DNA of 64,000 nucleotides from Mesostigma viride (taxonomy: Eukaryota; Streptophyta; Mesostigmatophyceae; Mesostigmatales; Mesostigmataceae). The DNA is taken from the NCBI GenBank assembly GCA_009746045.1, contig RPFO01001598.1, positions 1,203,227-1,267,226 on the forward strand, read 5' to 3'. The position numbers and the translations under genes are program-made. This document shows positions 55,187 through 64,000 of this stretch, in pieces. The notes below the pieces were generated by a model. That model worked only from the letters and a program-made list of their open reading frames with translations. It searched no databases and had not been told where the DNA came from. Each line of letters begins with the position of its first letter. Positions within the stretch are counted from its first letter, which is position 1.

Positions 55187-56040
55187 TAACAATTAATTAA
55201 TTAATTAAACACGTGCTCCCGTTAATTGGGGAGTCAGGGAGCACCGAAGTGCTTTTAATCCGTGTGTGTGCACAACAGGAGAAAGGGCAGAGACCCCCAG
55301 TCTCCTTCATGCCAAAGGCATGCCACAGCTGCATTCGGGCGCGCTAGCTAAAAGGACATGCTACCGATCCGGCAAACTGTGGGTGCAATAAGACCCATGT
55401 GAGCGTGGCGTAACAAGTAGCGTGGGCAAGTAATCTGAACATAGCCAGGGCGTAGCATGGCTGTACTAGGACTAGGCTAAGGCTATGGCTGGTTGTGTAC
55501 CGTGCGTTGGCGGCACGTGTGTGACTAGGTATGTTGGCACAGCTAGGCAAACATTCTAAGCATGGCTGCCTTATAGCGGCAGGGACTGCCGATGGATACA
55601 ATCTAGGGCTATTGCTAATCTAGCCCGCTGGTGGCGACCACATCTTGTGGTTGATCATCAGGTCCCCGCCCCTCCAGTACACCTTGGGCTTCTGGGGGTC
55701 CTGCTTATGGCGGAGGTATTCAGGCCACAGGTCAGTGTCGCTGCTGTTGCTGAGCGGGGGTCAGGTCCTCATCCAGCGTCCAGGTGAGGTCGTGCAACCT
55801 CTTGCGACGAGAGAGGAACCGCTGCTTATCCTCAGGGGAGGGGAAGGTGAGCAGAACTGGTGGGGGAGCCGCCTTGTCCCGTGAGTGGGGAAGGCGGTGG
55901 CACCCACGCAATTCTACCTCACCTACCAGGCCCATGAGGGTAAGAAGCTGGTTCTTGAGCTCGTCAGCAAGGGAGGTTGACGTCTCACCTGGCTTCTGGG
56001 GGAAGCGACGTAGCACCATAACAAGGAGCGTGGGCAAGTA
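55187..56040 (-). mobile_element. ORF1-only L1-like retroelement, family B, copy 2
   Basis: In gene direction: ORF1 C-terminal half (56037 to about 55640), a 3' UTR, a hairpin (55213-55244, loop with the AATTAA variant) and a TTAA tail (55187-55208). ORF1 stop to hairpin is about 400 bp with no ORF2. The ORF1 part has GETSTSLADEL, PVLLTFPSPEDKQRFLSRRK and DEDLTPAQQQQR. Confidence 0.75.
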
Positions 56041-56105
56041 ATCTGATCATAGCCAGGACGTAGCATGATCGAACTGTTCAAGGACTAAGCTAAGGCTATA
56101 TGGCT

Positions 56106-56480
56106 CAAAGAACAGCTAGTAGAGGACATGGGGGGCCTAGGCCTCTCCGTGATTTGGAAGAAGATGATGGACAAGGCCAAGTGGGCCCAGGTCATAGAGG
56201 ACAACGAGCCCCCCCCTGTGGGGAAGCGCCCGCGTGTGCGACCCCGCGGGAGACACGCCAGACAGCTCCCCTAGGGCAGCGTGATGCTGTTTAGATAGAT
56301 GTTGTAGTTAGTAATGCTGTTAGATAGACTGATGTTGTAGGTAGCTGATGTAGATAGATTAGACCGGTAGGACTGTTTGCACCCATCCATCCATCCATCC
56401 ATCCATCCATCCATCGGGGTTGAATCTCCGTCACTGACTCCCCAACGGGAGCACGAGTCTAATTAACTAATTAATTAAGG
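56106..56480 (+). mobile_element. L1-like 3' terminus with possible ORF2 C-terminal fragment
   Basis: A frame ending at TAG 56271-56273 reads EDMGGLGLSVIWKKMMDKAK, then WAQVIEDNEPPPVGKRPRV. The W...MMDKAKW..VI pattern resembles the C-termini of LINE ORF2 proteins (weak evidence). A 3' UTR follows with a (CATC)n run, a hairpin (56425-56454, CTCCCCAACGGGAGCAC) and a TTAA tail. The segment sits in plus orientation inside the 3' UTR of a minus-strand family B copy. Confidence 0.45.
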
Positions 56481-56489
56481 CTATGGAGG

Positions 56490-56655
56490 AGGCGTTTTGA
56501 TGAGTAGGGTAGTTAGGATTTCTCTAGACTAGATAGATTAGCGTTAGGATAGTCCGATTACGCGGCTCTCTCCACTCCACCACCCATCAAGGAATATGTG
56601 CTACATGATCTCCCAACGGAGGCATGTTATAATTTAATTTAATTTTTTTTTTAAG
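56490..56655 (+). mobile_element. Another retroelement 3' end with hairpin and TTTAA/T-rich tail
   Basis: GTGCTACATGATCTCCCAAC followed by GGAGGCATG is the hairpin (56610-56621). The tail is AATTTAATTTAATTTTTTTT. It is similar in layout to family A. Confidence 0.55.
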
Positions 56656-56659
56656 GCTA

Positions 56660-57780
56660 TGGCTGGTGTACCGTGTGATCAGATAGCGGTGCACGTGACT
56701 AGGCATGATGGTGGCACAGCTAGTAGGCAAACATTCTAAGCATGGCTGCCATGGCAGCAGTGACTATACCAATGGATACAAGCTAGGGCTATTATTCTAG
56801 CCCGCAGGGGGCGTCCACATCTTGTGGTTGATCATCAGGTCCCTGCCCCTCCAGTACACCTTGGGCTTCTGGGGGTCCTGCTTGTGGCGGAGGTATTCTG
56901 GCCACAGACCTGTCGCGTCGCTGCTGCTGCTGATCGAGCGGGGGTAAGGTCGTCGTCCAGCGTCCAGGTTCGAGGTCGTGCAAGCTCTTGCGACGAGAAA
57001 GGAACCGCTGCTTGTCCTCACTTGAGGGGAAGGTGAGCAGGACTGACCAGTGGGGGGGTCGCCTCAAGTGTCCCGTGAGTGGGGAAGGCGGTGGCACCCA
57101 CGAAGTTCTACCTCACCTACCAGGCCCATGAGGGTACTTAGGAGCTGGTCCTTGAGCTCGTCGGCAAGGGTGGTTGACGTCTCACCTGGCTTCTGGGGGA
57201 AACGACGCAGCACCCGACCCGGCAGTCGCGGCGGGCGCGGTCGGTGGCCTCCGGTTGTTGTGCCTGGCGAAGGTCTTCAAGCTCAGGCTGGAGTTTCGTA
57301 GCGATGGCGTCAGTGGTGGAGGCGGTCGCTGTCCGCAGCAGGTCCGCATAGGAGAGGGGCGGGAGGTCGCCAGCATCCAGCCGGGGTGGCTGGGATGCGA
57401 TGGTGGCCGTCTGCTCCGCTATCTTTGGGACCTGCACATGAGGCCATGGCCTCGGTGTGGGCGGTGATGGCTTCAAGCTAGCTTCTTCATGAATGAGCAC
57501 GCCGCACTTGCCCTCCACCTGGTCTAGGCGAGAGATCGACAAGTGCAGCGTGCGTCTCAGATGCCTGCGCCGCGGTGTGCAGCGCCGTGAACTGCGGTAC
57601 GTTGGAGGTTGTGGACGACCTTGGTTTCCACATTGGAGACCCGGGCCTCCACCGTGTTGAGCGTCGTGTGTAGCGAGGTCAGCTTCTCGGCCAACGGCAA
57701 GGTCACGTGCTCCTCCAGCACTGCTTCCGGAGATCATCCTTGCAGAGGGAGGGAGCCGACGTGGCTGCCGGCTGCGCAAG
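56660..57780 (-). mobile_element. ORF1-only L1-like retroelement, family B, copy 3 (frameshifted)
   Basis: From about 57780 down, this carries ORF1 coiled-coil parts (KLTSLHTTLNTVEARVSNVE, split by frameshifts), then YADLLRTATASTTDAIATKL, GETSTTLADELKD, SSEDKQRFLSRRK and the 3' UTR. The 3' UTR is interrupted near 56655 by two plus-oriented retroelement ends and resumes at 56110-56036. It is the longest ORF1 of this family in the window. Confidence 0.7.
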
Positions 57781-58195
57781 CGCCAGGCTGGGTTTTGGAG
57801 CTTAGCGACAATGTCGTGGACAGGTAGCTGGAAGAAGCTGCACAGGATAGCGAGGCGGTTGTCTGCATGGCCTGGCGATGAACGCCTCCACGTGGACGGC
57901 GGGAATGGGCCTCAGTTGGGCCCCATGAGTTTGCGTTCCTGGGCTAAGAACCGGATGATGTCGACCGGCGCATTCTTCCTTCGTCAGGGCCAGCCATTGA
58001 TAGATGGAAAATGCTCTGTCGCCTGGGAGGTAATGGCTCCATAATTTGTGGTACGTTGTGGCAGGGTTTCTTTGGCTCTGGAGAGGAGCTTAACGATGGT
58101 TTTGCTGGCGATGGGTTTGCAAGCCCAGGCGGCTGGGCAAGGACGATGGCGAGTGGGTACGTTGGGCTGGGAGCCGGAAAGCTCCTTTTCCAAAC
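57781..58195. other. Unassigned retroelement-like flank
   Basis: On the minus strand short frames (APVDIIRFLAQERKLMGPN, VHDIVAKLQNPAW) suggest a decayed protein upstream of ORF1 or a fused element. Not identified. Confidence 0.3.
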
Positions 58196-58399
58196 CTCGT
58201 TTTGCTTTTGGAGTCGTCATAGGCGCTGCTGGTCACGTGCGTAACTTTGTCGATACTGCGTGTCAGCCGTAACCGATTATACTGGCGTGTGCGTCTGAAA
58301 AAAGCGCATCGAATGCAAGTTGTCTGACCGAATTTGGGGCTCAGGCGCAAAAGATCTGAGCTCCGCCGTCAGCCATACCGCCGTCAGCCATTTTCCGTT
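58196..58399 (+). repeat. Dispersed ~200-bp repeat, copy 2
   Basis: Matches 7178-7381 (see that entry). The copies differ by small indels, for example in the GTGCGTCTGAAAAAAGCGC region. Confidence 0.8.
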
Positions 58400-58562
58400 G
58401 CGGCTAGAATGATGCTACTGAGATGCCACAAAGATGCCATGGCACATTCCATGATGGATCCCTTGCTTGATGGATGGAGGTGAGCGAAGCTCCGCACATG
58501 CACCAGTACCATGGGACGTATCATACCAAATTAAAGAGATATACCAACACGGATAAATTGCC

Positions 58563-59254
58563 TAGTTTTTGCATATAATCCGGATTCTCCTGATCTCTGG
58601 CCTGCGCTGGTTGTCTCCTTGATAATGATGGCCGTTCCGAGCTCGGCACTAGCTGGATCGATTCGTTGTCCACACCGTCGCGTCACTACAGTAACACGAT
58701 GTTTTCCCGATGGAATACGTACGCGGGCTGCTGTTCCCGCCGCACATTTGAAAGCTGATGATGTCCTCGATCCGGATTTTTGCCTTTGCACCGTGTGCAG
58801 TTCTTGCATGTTAGGAAATATGGCATGGCTAACGTAATGACTGACTAGCGCTAGACCTTTTCAGTGGTTTTCCATGCATTTGCGGGTATTTCCTAGCTCG
58901 TAAATGGTGGGAGCGCGATCGCAGCAATGGTGCTCACCACTAGACACTCCCAGGCTGCCAGTTAGGCTCGAAATTAACACACGCCCTGATCAAGCAAGCT
59001 CTGTTTCCGGCCCCACCGTCTAGGTAATCTAGTCGCTCTACACGGAAGCCAGCCATCATTAACATGCACAAGGCTACACATTTCCATCTCCATTCATATT
59101 CATCATCCTGAACGACTCGAAAACACGGACAAGATAACGGCAGGCTCGAGCTACCATGGTTCGGATTCTCCCGATTTCTGGCCTGCGCTGGTTGTCTTCT
59201 TGATCTAGTCGCTCTACAAGTATGCCATAATGTCAATGCACAAGGCTACACCGC
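58563..59254 (+). mobile_element. Family R retroelement copies in tandem
   Basis: 58563-58622 is the end of one unit (GGCCTGCGCTGGTTGTCTCC). 58623-59205 is a longer copy matching 20395-20933. 59206-59254 repeats the start of the 3' unit (CTAGTCGCTCTACAAGTATG), directly followed by family A ORF1. Confidence 0.65.
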
Positions 59255-60081
59255 CGGCAGGTGAGACCTCCACGAGCCTTCTTGAGGCATTTAAGCGCGC
59301 CATTCTTGCCCCCATGTTACTCACTGGTGAGCTGGACATGTCGGCTGTCCGCCTCCCCCGCGCGCGGGGGAAGGCTGGCCCGGCACCCGTGCTCCTCACC
59401 TTTAAGTACATGGCGGACGAGCTGGCGTTCCTTAAATGCCGCAAGAAGCTCTCGGAGACTCGCTTCACGCTGGACGACGACTTGACCCTGGCCCAGCAAC
59501 AGCGGCGACGCGAGCTATGGCCGACCTACCTTCAGCTCCGGCAGAGCGCAAGGGGGAAGCCGGTATGTACTGGAGGGGGGCGGTCATCCACGTTGACCAC
59601 AAGCCCTGGCAGCCCCCTCCTGCCACCTCAGACTAGGAATATATATACCAGTAGTGTAGATTAGTAAGGCTTAGCCTAGCATGTGGCCCACGCGCATGTG
59701 CGCCCATAATGGCCCCCATGGATGTTGCCTTCAACATTTAGCCATGCTTTGTCTATAATGGGACCCCCATGGATGTTGCATTAAGAATTTAGCCATGCTA
59801 TGCCATGCAGAGAGATGCTCTCTGTCGAGCAGCCATGTCCTAGCTCTTGTATAGCCATGATGATCTTCCTCCCTCACAGGCATGCTCCCCCCTTACCCGG
59901 GCATAGCGTGATAGACCATGAGGGTGCAGGTGCCCTGGTGCACCTAGAGCAGGGGTAGCTTACATTCCCACCCTTGCATGAAGTAGCCTAGAATGTATTA
60001 AAAGCCATATGCCCCTTCTCAGGGCTATGTGCTACATCTACTCCCAACGGAGTGATGTTGATAATTAATTAATTAATTAAG
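59255..60081 (+). mobile_element. ORF1-only L1-like retroelement, family A, copy 2
   Basis: 5'-truncated in ORF1 (from PAGETSTSLLEAFKRAIL), it is open to a 2-bp insertion near 59563 and ends at TAG 59634-59636. The 3' UTR, hairpin ACTCCCAACGGAGT (60040-60053) and TTAATTAATTAATTAA tail follow. As in copy 1, there is no ORF2 between ORF1 and the tail. Confidence 0.8.
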
Positions 60082-60084
60082 GCT

Positions 60085-60225
60085 ACACATTTCCATCTCC
60101 ATTCATATATTCATCATCCTGCTTGTTCACGACTCGAAAACGCGGAAAAGATAACGGCAGGTTCGAGCTACCATGGTCCGCAGATTCTCCCGATTTCTGG
60201 CCTGCGCCGGTTGTCTCCTTGATAT
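60085..60225 (+). mobile_element. Family R retroelement 3' unit, copy 5
   Basis: Starts CATTTCCATCTCCATTCATA and ends GCCGGTTGTCTCCTTGATAT. The GGTTCGAGCTACC variant resembles a pol III B-box. Confidence 0.7.
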
Positions 60226-60417
60226 ATATTTATTACCCAAAAATCCTTTACCCTGTAATAGTTAATCCATTCATTGGTCTAATTTTGCCGCATTCGTTAT
60301 GCTAGCCGATTATCAAAGAAATGCTGACCGCAGTGAGTTTTTTAATCGTAAGAATTCGCTATTGCGAATCGATTAGTCGGCACTCTGCCACGCTGCCGTG
60401 TCAGTTCAAACTTTACA

Positions 60418-62578
60418 CTAAGGGTCATCTGGCTCCGGTGCCAGCCGGTGCGCGGTAAACATGTCCTCATCAAAGAAGCCCGCCTTGACAACGCGGCCAC
60501 CAAAGAAGCGGCCGTCCAGGTCCACGACCGCCTTGGTTGCGCTCTCCTGTCGCTCAAACTCAATGAATATGCGCACAGCCTCGGTGGGGGGGAAGTCGGG
60601 GTCGGTCACCTCAAAGATGAGCACCCGGAGCACCATGCCGTACTTCTCACATTCAGACGCGACCTCACCCTCCAGCTCGTCATCCACCTCGCCAGGGCCC
60701 ACCTGGGAGATAAGGCGGAACGCAAGGCACCAAGTGCACAGGCAACAGCGAGAGCCACCGGGATGAGAATACATGTTTCAATGGAGCGGAAGGGCAGGCA
60801 GAAGTTGGCTGCTGGCATTCGCAACAGTGTGTTTACGGCATTTCATGCCTTCTGGCATCTAAAAAATGGCAGGTGTGGTTCATTACATTCCCTCCCTGCG
60901 CACCCAGGAATAGGACCCGAGCCGAAGGGGTTGCCTTGCGAAGCGGTAGAGACATCAGAGCTAGAGCGAGAAACAGACCAATAAGTAAGTAAGCAAGGTA
61001 GTACTCGCATGCCATGCGCCGAAGCACGGCGTGGAGGACTATGCTAATGTAAAGGTCCATGAGACAACCGGTTAGATGCAGATGGCTGTCGGGGTGGGCA
61101 GCAAGCAGCAGCACACACGTCACGAACTTGCAAAAGCTTGGTAGCATGCAGTTCTAACCGTGGACAAACAAATAAACTGTGTAAGGGGTTACCCTCCATC
61201 ACACGCACCACGTTCTTGAGACCACTCAAAGACAACCTGCCAGCTGTCCACCCACCCACAATGTTCTTGACCCCCTTGACACGCCTAAACCATGGCATAT
61301 CTGATCAACCAAGCTCTATCTAACCCCGAGGGGTGGTTGCCTTGCAAAGCTTCAGCAGCTGCGCCCCCCACCCCCCACCCACCCCATTTTCTTGATCCTG
61401 ACCACCATCAGCCAGCTGTCCGTCCTCACCCCCCACCCCACATTCTTGCACCCAACCACCACCTGCCAGCTGTCACGTTCTAGACCCCCACCCACCATGT
61501 TCTTGAGCAGCACCACCCTCGTGGGGGGCATGTTGAACGAGACCCCGCCCGGCTTGGCGCGTTTGCCACCACCCGGTGTGATCGCGCCAGCGGGACCTGA
61601 CCCCGACCCAACAATCGCGGGCTGCTGCGGCGGTGCTGGCGGCTGTGCTGGCTGCCGTAATGGCCGCTCCTCTGCGTTGACGATCACGCCACTCCTGCGG
61701 TCCGACTTGCGTGCCACCAGCGGCGTGGTCATGCCTTGCCGCGACTTGCCGAGACCCTGCCCTTCCTTCCACCCCATCTTTGCCATCATGCGCTCCGCTG
61801 CTGACATGGCGCCTCCACCGGCACCCTTGTCCGCCCCCAGGCCCGCCCCTCCACTGCCCAGCCCAGGCCGTGCCCCCTCTGCACCCGCCTCCTCTGGTGG
61901 GGGTGCCCCCCCCCCCCGCCCCATCATTGCGCGTCGCTTCCACGCCTCCTCGCCGCTGATGTGCAGCAAAGAGCGCGCATCGGCCTGGGAGCCATCGCCA
62001 CCCCCTGTCGCCTCCTTGTCCTCCCTCTCCCTCTCGGCCTGCCGCTCGAGCTCCCTTGCCTCTTCTTCCTTCCGCCGGCGCTCATCGTCCAATCGGCGCG
62101 CGGCGTTGCGAGCTTCCTCGATCTCCGCCTCACGCCGCCGCTTCTCACGCGCGGCACAGAACTCCTCGTAGTCGTTGGGCCGTGCCGGGTCGTACTCATT
62201 CTGGACGGCCGCTGCGGCGCCCACGAGCGCTGGCTGGTCCCCCCACGAGGGGCGAGCGGGCAACGCGTCGCTCTCGCCGCGCGCCGAGGCATCCGCGGGA
62301 GCAGCCCGGCCCTCGGCCGTGCCCGCCGAGAGCCGCGCCTTCACTACCCCGCTGGCTAGGACGGGAGCGCTCGGCCCGTCTCGCTGCCGGAGCAGCTGAG
62401 GTGGGGGCATGGCCGCCCCTGGTTTCCGCGAGGGCATGAGCTTGTTGATGTACCATGACGAGGGTTTAGCTGCGTCGACGCCGGCATCGCTTTCGCTCCC
62501 TTTTGCAGCTGCAACGGCGTCGCCATTCTCAGCGACGGCTTTGGAGGGAGGTGGCAGGTCACCATAAAGGCCAAACAT
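60418..62578 (-). CDS. RBM17: SPF45/RBM17/DRT111-type splicing factor (G-patch plus UHM)
   Basis: Two exons, 62578-61496 and 60702-60418 (TAG), phase 0, giving 455 aa. The N-terminus MFGLYGDLPPPSK and the SSWYINKLMPSRKP block are typical of plant and algal SPF45. A charged coiled region follows (EFCAAREKRRREAEIEEARN). The G-patch is MMAKMGWKEGQGLGKSRQGM. The intron falls within the RRM/UHM (VVLLKNM joined to VGPGEVDDELEGEVASECEK). The UHM ends VDLDGRFFGGRVVKAGFFDE, with the RxF-like motif that binds U2AF-homology ligand motifs. SPF45 acts in 3' splice-site recognition and DNA-damage-linked splicing. A TGTAA abuts the stop (60417-60413). The intron holds copies of the exon 1 edge. Confidence 0.95.
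61198..61508 (-). repeat. Exon-edge duplications of SPF45 exon 1, four intronic copies
   Basis: On the gene strand, CTCAAGAACATG-GTGGGTGGG at the genuine donor recurs as GTGCAAGAATGTGGGGTGGG (61450), ATCAAGAAAATGGGGTGGGT (61396), GTCAAGAACATTGTGGGTGG (61271) and CTCAAGAACGTGGTGCGTGT (61220). Most are followed by a GACAGCTGGCAG block. Units are about 50 bp. Confidence 0.85.
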
Positions 62579-64000
62579 GATGTTATAGTTCTAGAGTTCA
62601 ATTATTCGACTAAATACGGCAGTGAGCCCAGAAAACTGGTCAGCAGAGCACCTTATTTGGTCCAAAGAGGCATGCGTTCCTAGGAGTCACGGACAGGTCA
62701 GCTGTGGCTCGCGCATATTCCAAGCCATGCGCCGCTGAAAATTCTGCCGAGCACCGACCGTGACTAAAGGCAATACTCCCTCCCAGGCACAGCCATCGCG
62801 CTCCTGTCCGTAATATATTTATTCCTTTTACAAATCTCCCCCTTTTTAGGTTTTTTTCTTGCAAATATTATTACAGCGACGGCTATCCCCTACGCATGCA
62901 AGTACGCGGAAGCAAAACACAAATGATACGAAGGCGAGAGTGTTATATATCAAAGCTTGTGCCCTGCTTGTGCAGCAAAAAATGCAGCGTCCAAAAATCA
63001 TAAAATCGAAGCAACGCAATAGAAACTGATTACGAGCATTCCCCATCGCCATGCCATGGGCAATATTGCGCAGCCGGCGGCCCGACGCCCTTTGGTTACT
63101 AGCTTGGTGTACGGTGGATTTCAGTAGGCAGGTAGTAGTAGTTGTTGTTGATGTGTCCCACGCTGCACATGGGCAGCAGAGTTGTTGTTGTTGTTGTTGT
63201 TGTTGTGTCCCACGCCGCACATGGGCAGCAGAGAATCTATAGTGTGCCGAGGGCCAGCAGAGTAGTAGGCAGGTAGTAGAATGGTAGGCCATGAGTACAT
63301 AGCTCACGATGAGGCGGATGAGCACACAAGGTCGAATTCCATGATCGCAATTCGGAAATCGCATGTGGCTCAACCAGGGGCGCCGGGCCGGCCATCGTGC
63401 CGATCAACTGCGAGCGAGCGTTGCGTGGATAGATCCGCCGTGGATCCAGCTAGGCTTAATTGGCAGGTTGGCCAGGAATTGACAGCCCCGGTCGGCGGGC
63501 GGTCGCACGCTGCGCTGCACCCACAAAGTCCTCCTGCGGGCCACTTAAAACTACGCCCGCAAACTACGTATCCCCCGATCACGAGATCTGCAGGCACGTA
63601 GTTTCGAGGGAAGGGTCTCAAGTGAGGTTAGTAGGACAGCGGGAGGGGCAGAGATCATCCGGTTGCGTGCCCATCGTAGTAGATATTCGTAGCTGGGTAG
63701 GTGGCGGCAACGCCCAGCAAGCCCGGGAAAACTGCTCGCCGTCCTGATTTCGTTCCAGAGCCCGCGCGTACGTGGAAGGGTTTTTGATGAGGAGACCGTG
63801 ACCAATATTTTCTCTTGTCGCGGTGCGTGGCGGATGCCTTCGTGTACGTGCGCGATGAATGGTGGCGAGTTTTGAGGGAAGGAAGTCTACCTTGCACGAG
63901 TAAGGCACGCGGAGCCGTGTTTATTCAGTTTGCAAGCAGGATTACGATGGCTACCATGGCATGCAAGTCCTGCCATGCCATCGTCAGCAGCCTAGTAACT
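62579..64000. other. Region upstream of the SPF45 gene
   Basis: It should contain the SPF45 promoter next to 62578. A duplicated block (GTTGTTGTTG, TGTCCCACGC, GCACATGGGCAGCAGAG) lies at 63138-63235 with a (GTT)n run. No gene, transposon terminus or RNA gene was recognised. Confidence 0.45.

Noticed and set aside
61352-61495. C-terminal extension of SPF45 exon 1 reading through the donor
   Set aside because: The read-through peptide is made of exon-edge repeats. Splicing at 61495 restores a continuous UHM domain.

Overview
The window is nuclear DNA of a eukaryote, most likely a green alga of the Chlorophyceae. Exons are GC-rich, the genes have many introns, splice sites are GT-AG, and TGTAA poly(A) signals follow several stop codons. 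The gene set also fits: a chloroplast-envelope RETICULATA-type protein, a type I metacaspase, a Glo3-type ArfGAP, an SPF45-type splicing factor, and a Pro/Ser-rich surface protein of algal style. Nothing bacterial, organellar or viral was recognised.

Layout: (1) 1-5525 (+), the 3' part of a membrane protein with thrombospondin type 1 repeats and EGF-like modules; its 5' end lies outside the window. (2) 5526-21300, a nest of transposable elements: ORF1-only L1-like retroelements, a 1.7-kb hAT-like element with perfect 8-bp target duplications, and a 7.4-kb CACTA-like element that splits a retroelement ORF1 and can be excised in silico to restore the frame. (3) 30474-21384 (-), a DUF399 (ChaN-like) plus DUF3411 RETICULATA-RELATED 5/6-type protein in five exons. 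(4) 31864-44513 (+), a type I metacaspase with ten recognised exons and a 3.2-kb 9-bp satellite in one intron. (5) 47133-53069 (+), an ArfGAP2/3 homologue in seven exons. (6) 53100-60230, a second retroelement nest. (7) 62578-60418 (-), an SPF45/RBM17/DRT111 homologue in two exons. The five genes belong to unrelated housekeeping or stress processes (surface adhesion, plastid envelope, caspase-like proteolysis, vesicle traffic, splicing). I see no operon-like or pathway clustering.

Two themes deserve attention. First, nine of the 22 introns that can be delimited carry tandem copies of the adjoining exon edge, usually the last codons plus the 5' splice site. The extreme case is eight 88-bp copies of the exon encoding the metacaspase catalytic histidine. 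Second, several retroelement families share a short 3'-terminal hairpin (core CTCCC-AACGG-GAG) followed by a TTAA-type tail. Two of these families carry only an ORF1-like frame, as half-L1 (HAL1) elements do. A fragment resembling an ORF2 C-terminus ends in the same hairpin and may be a remnant of the autonomous partner.
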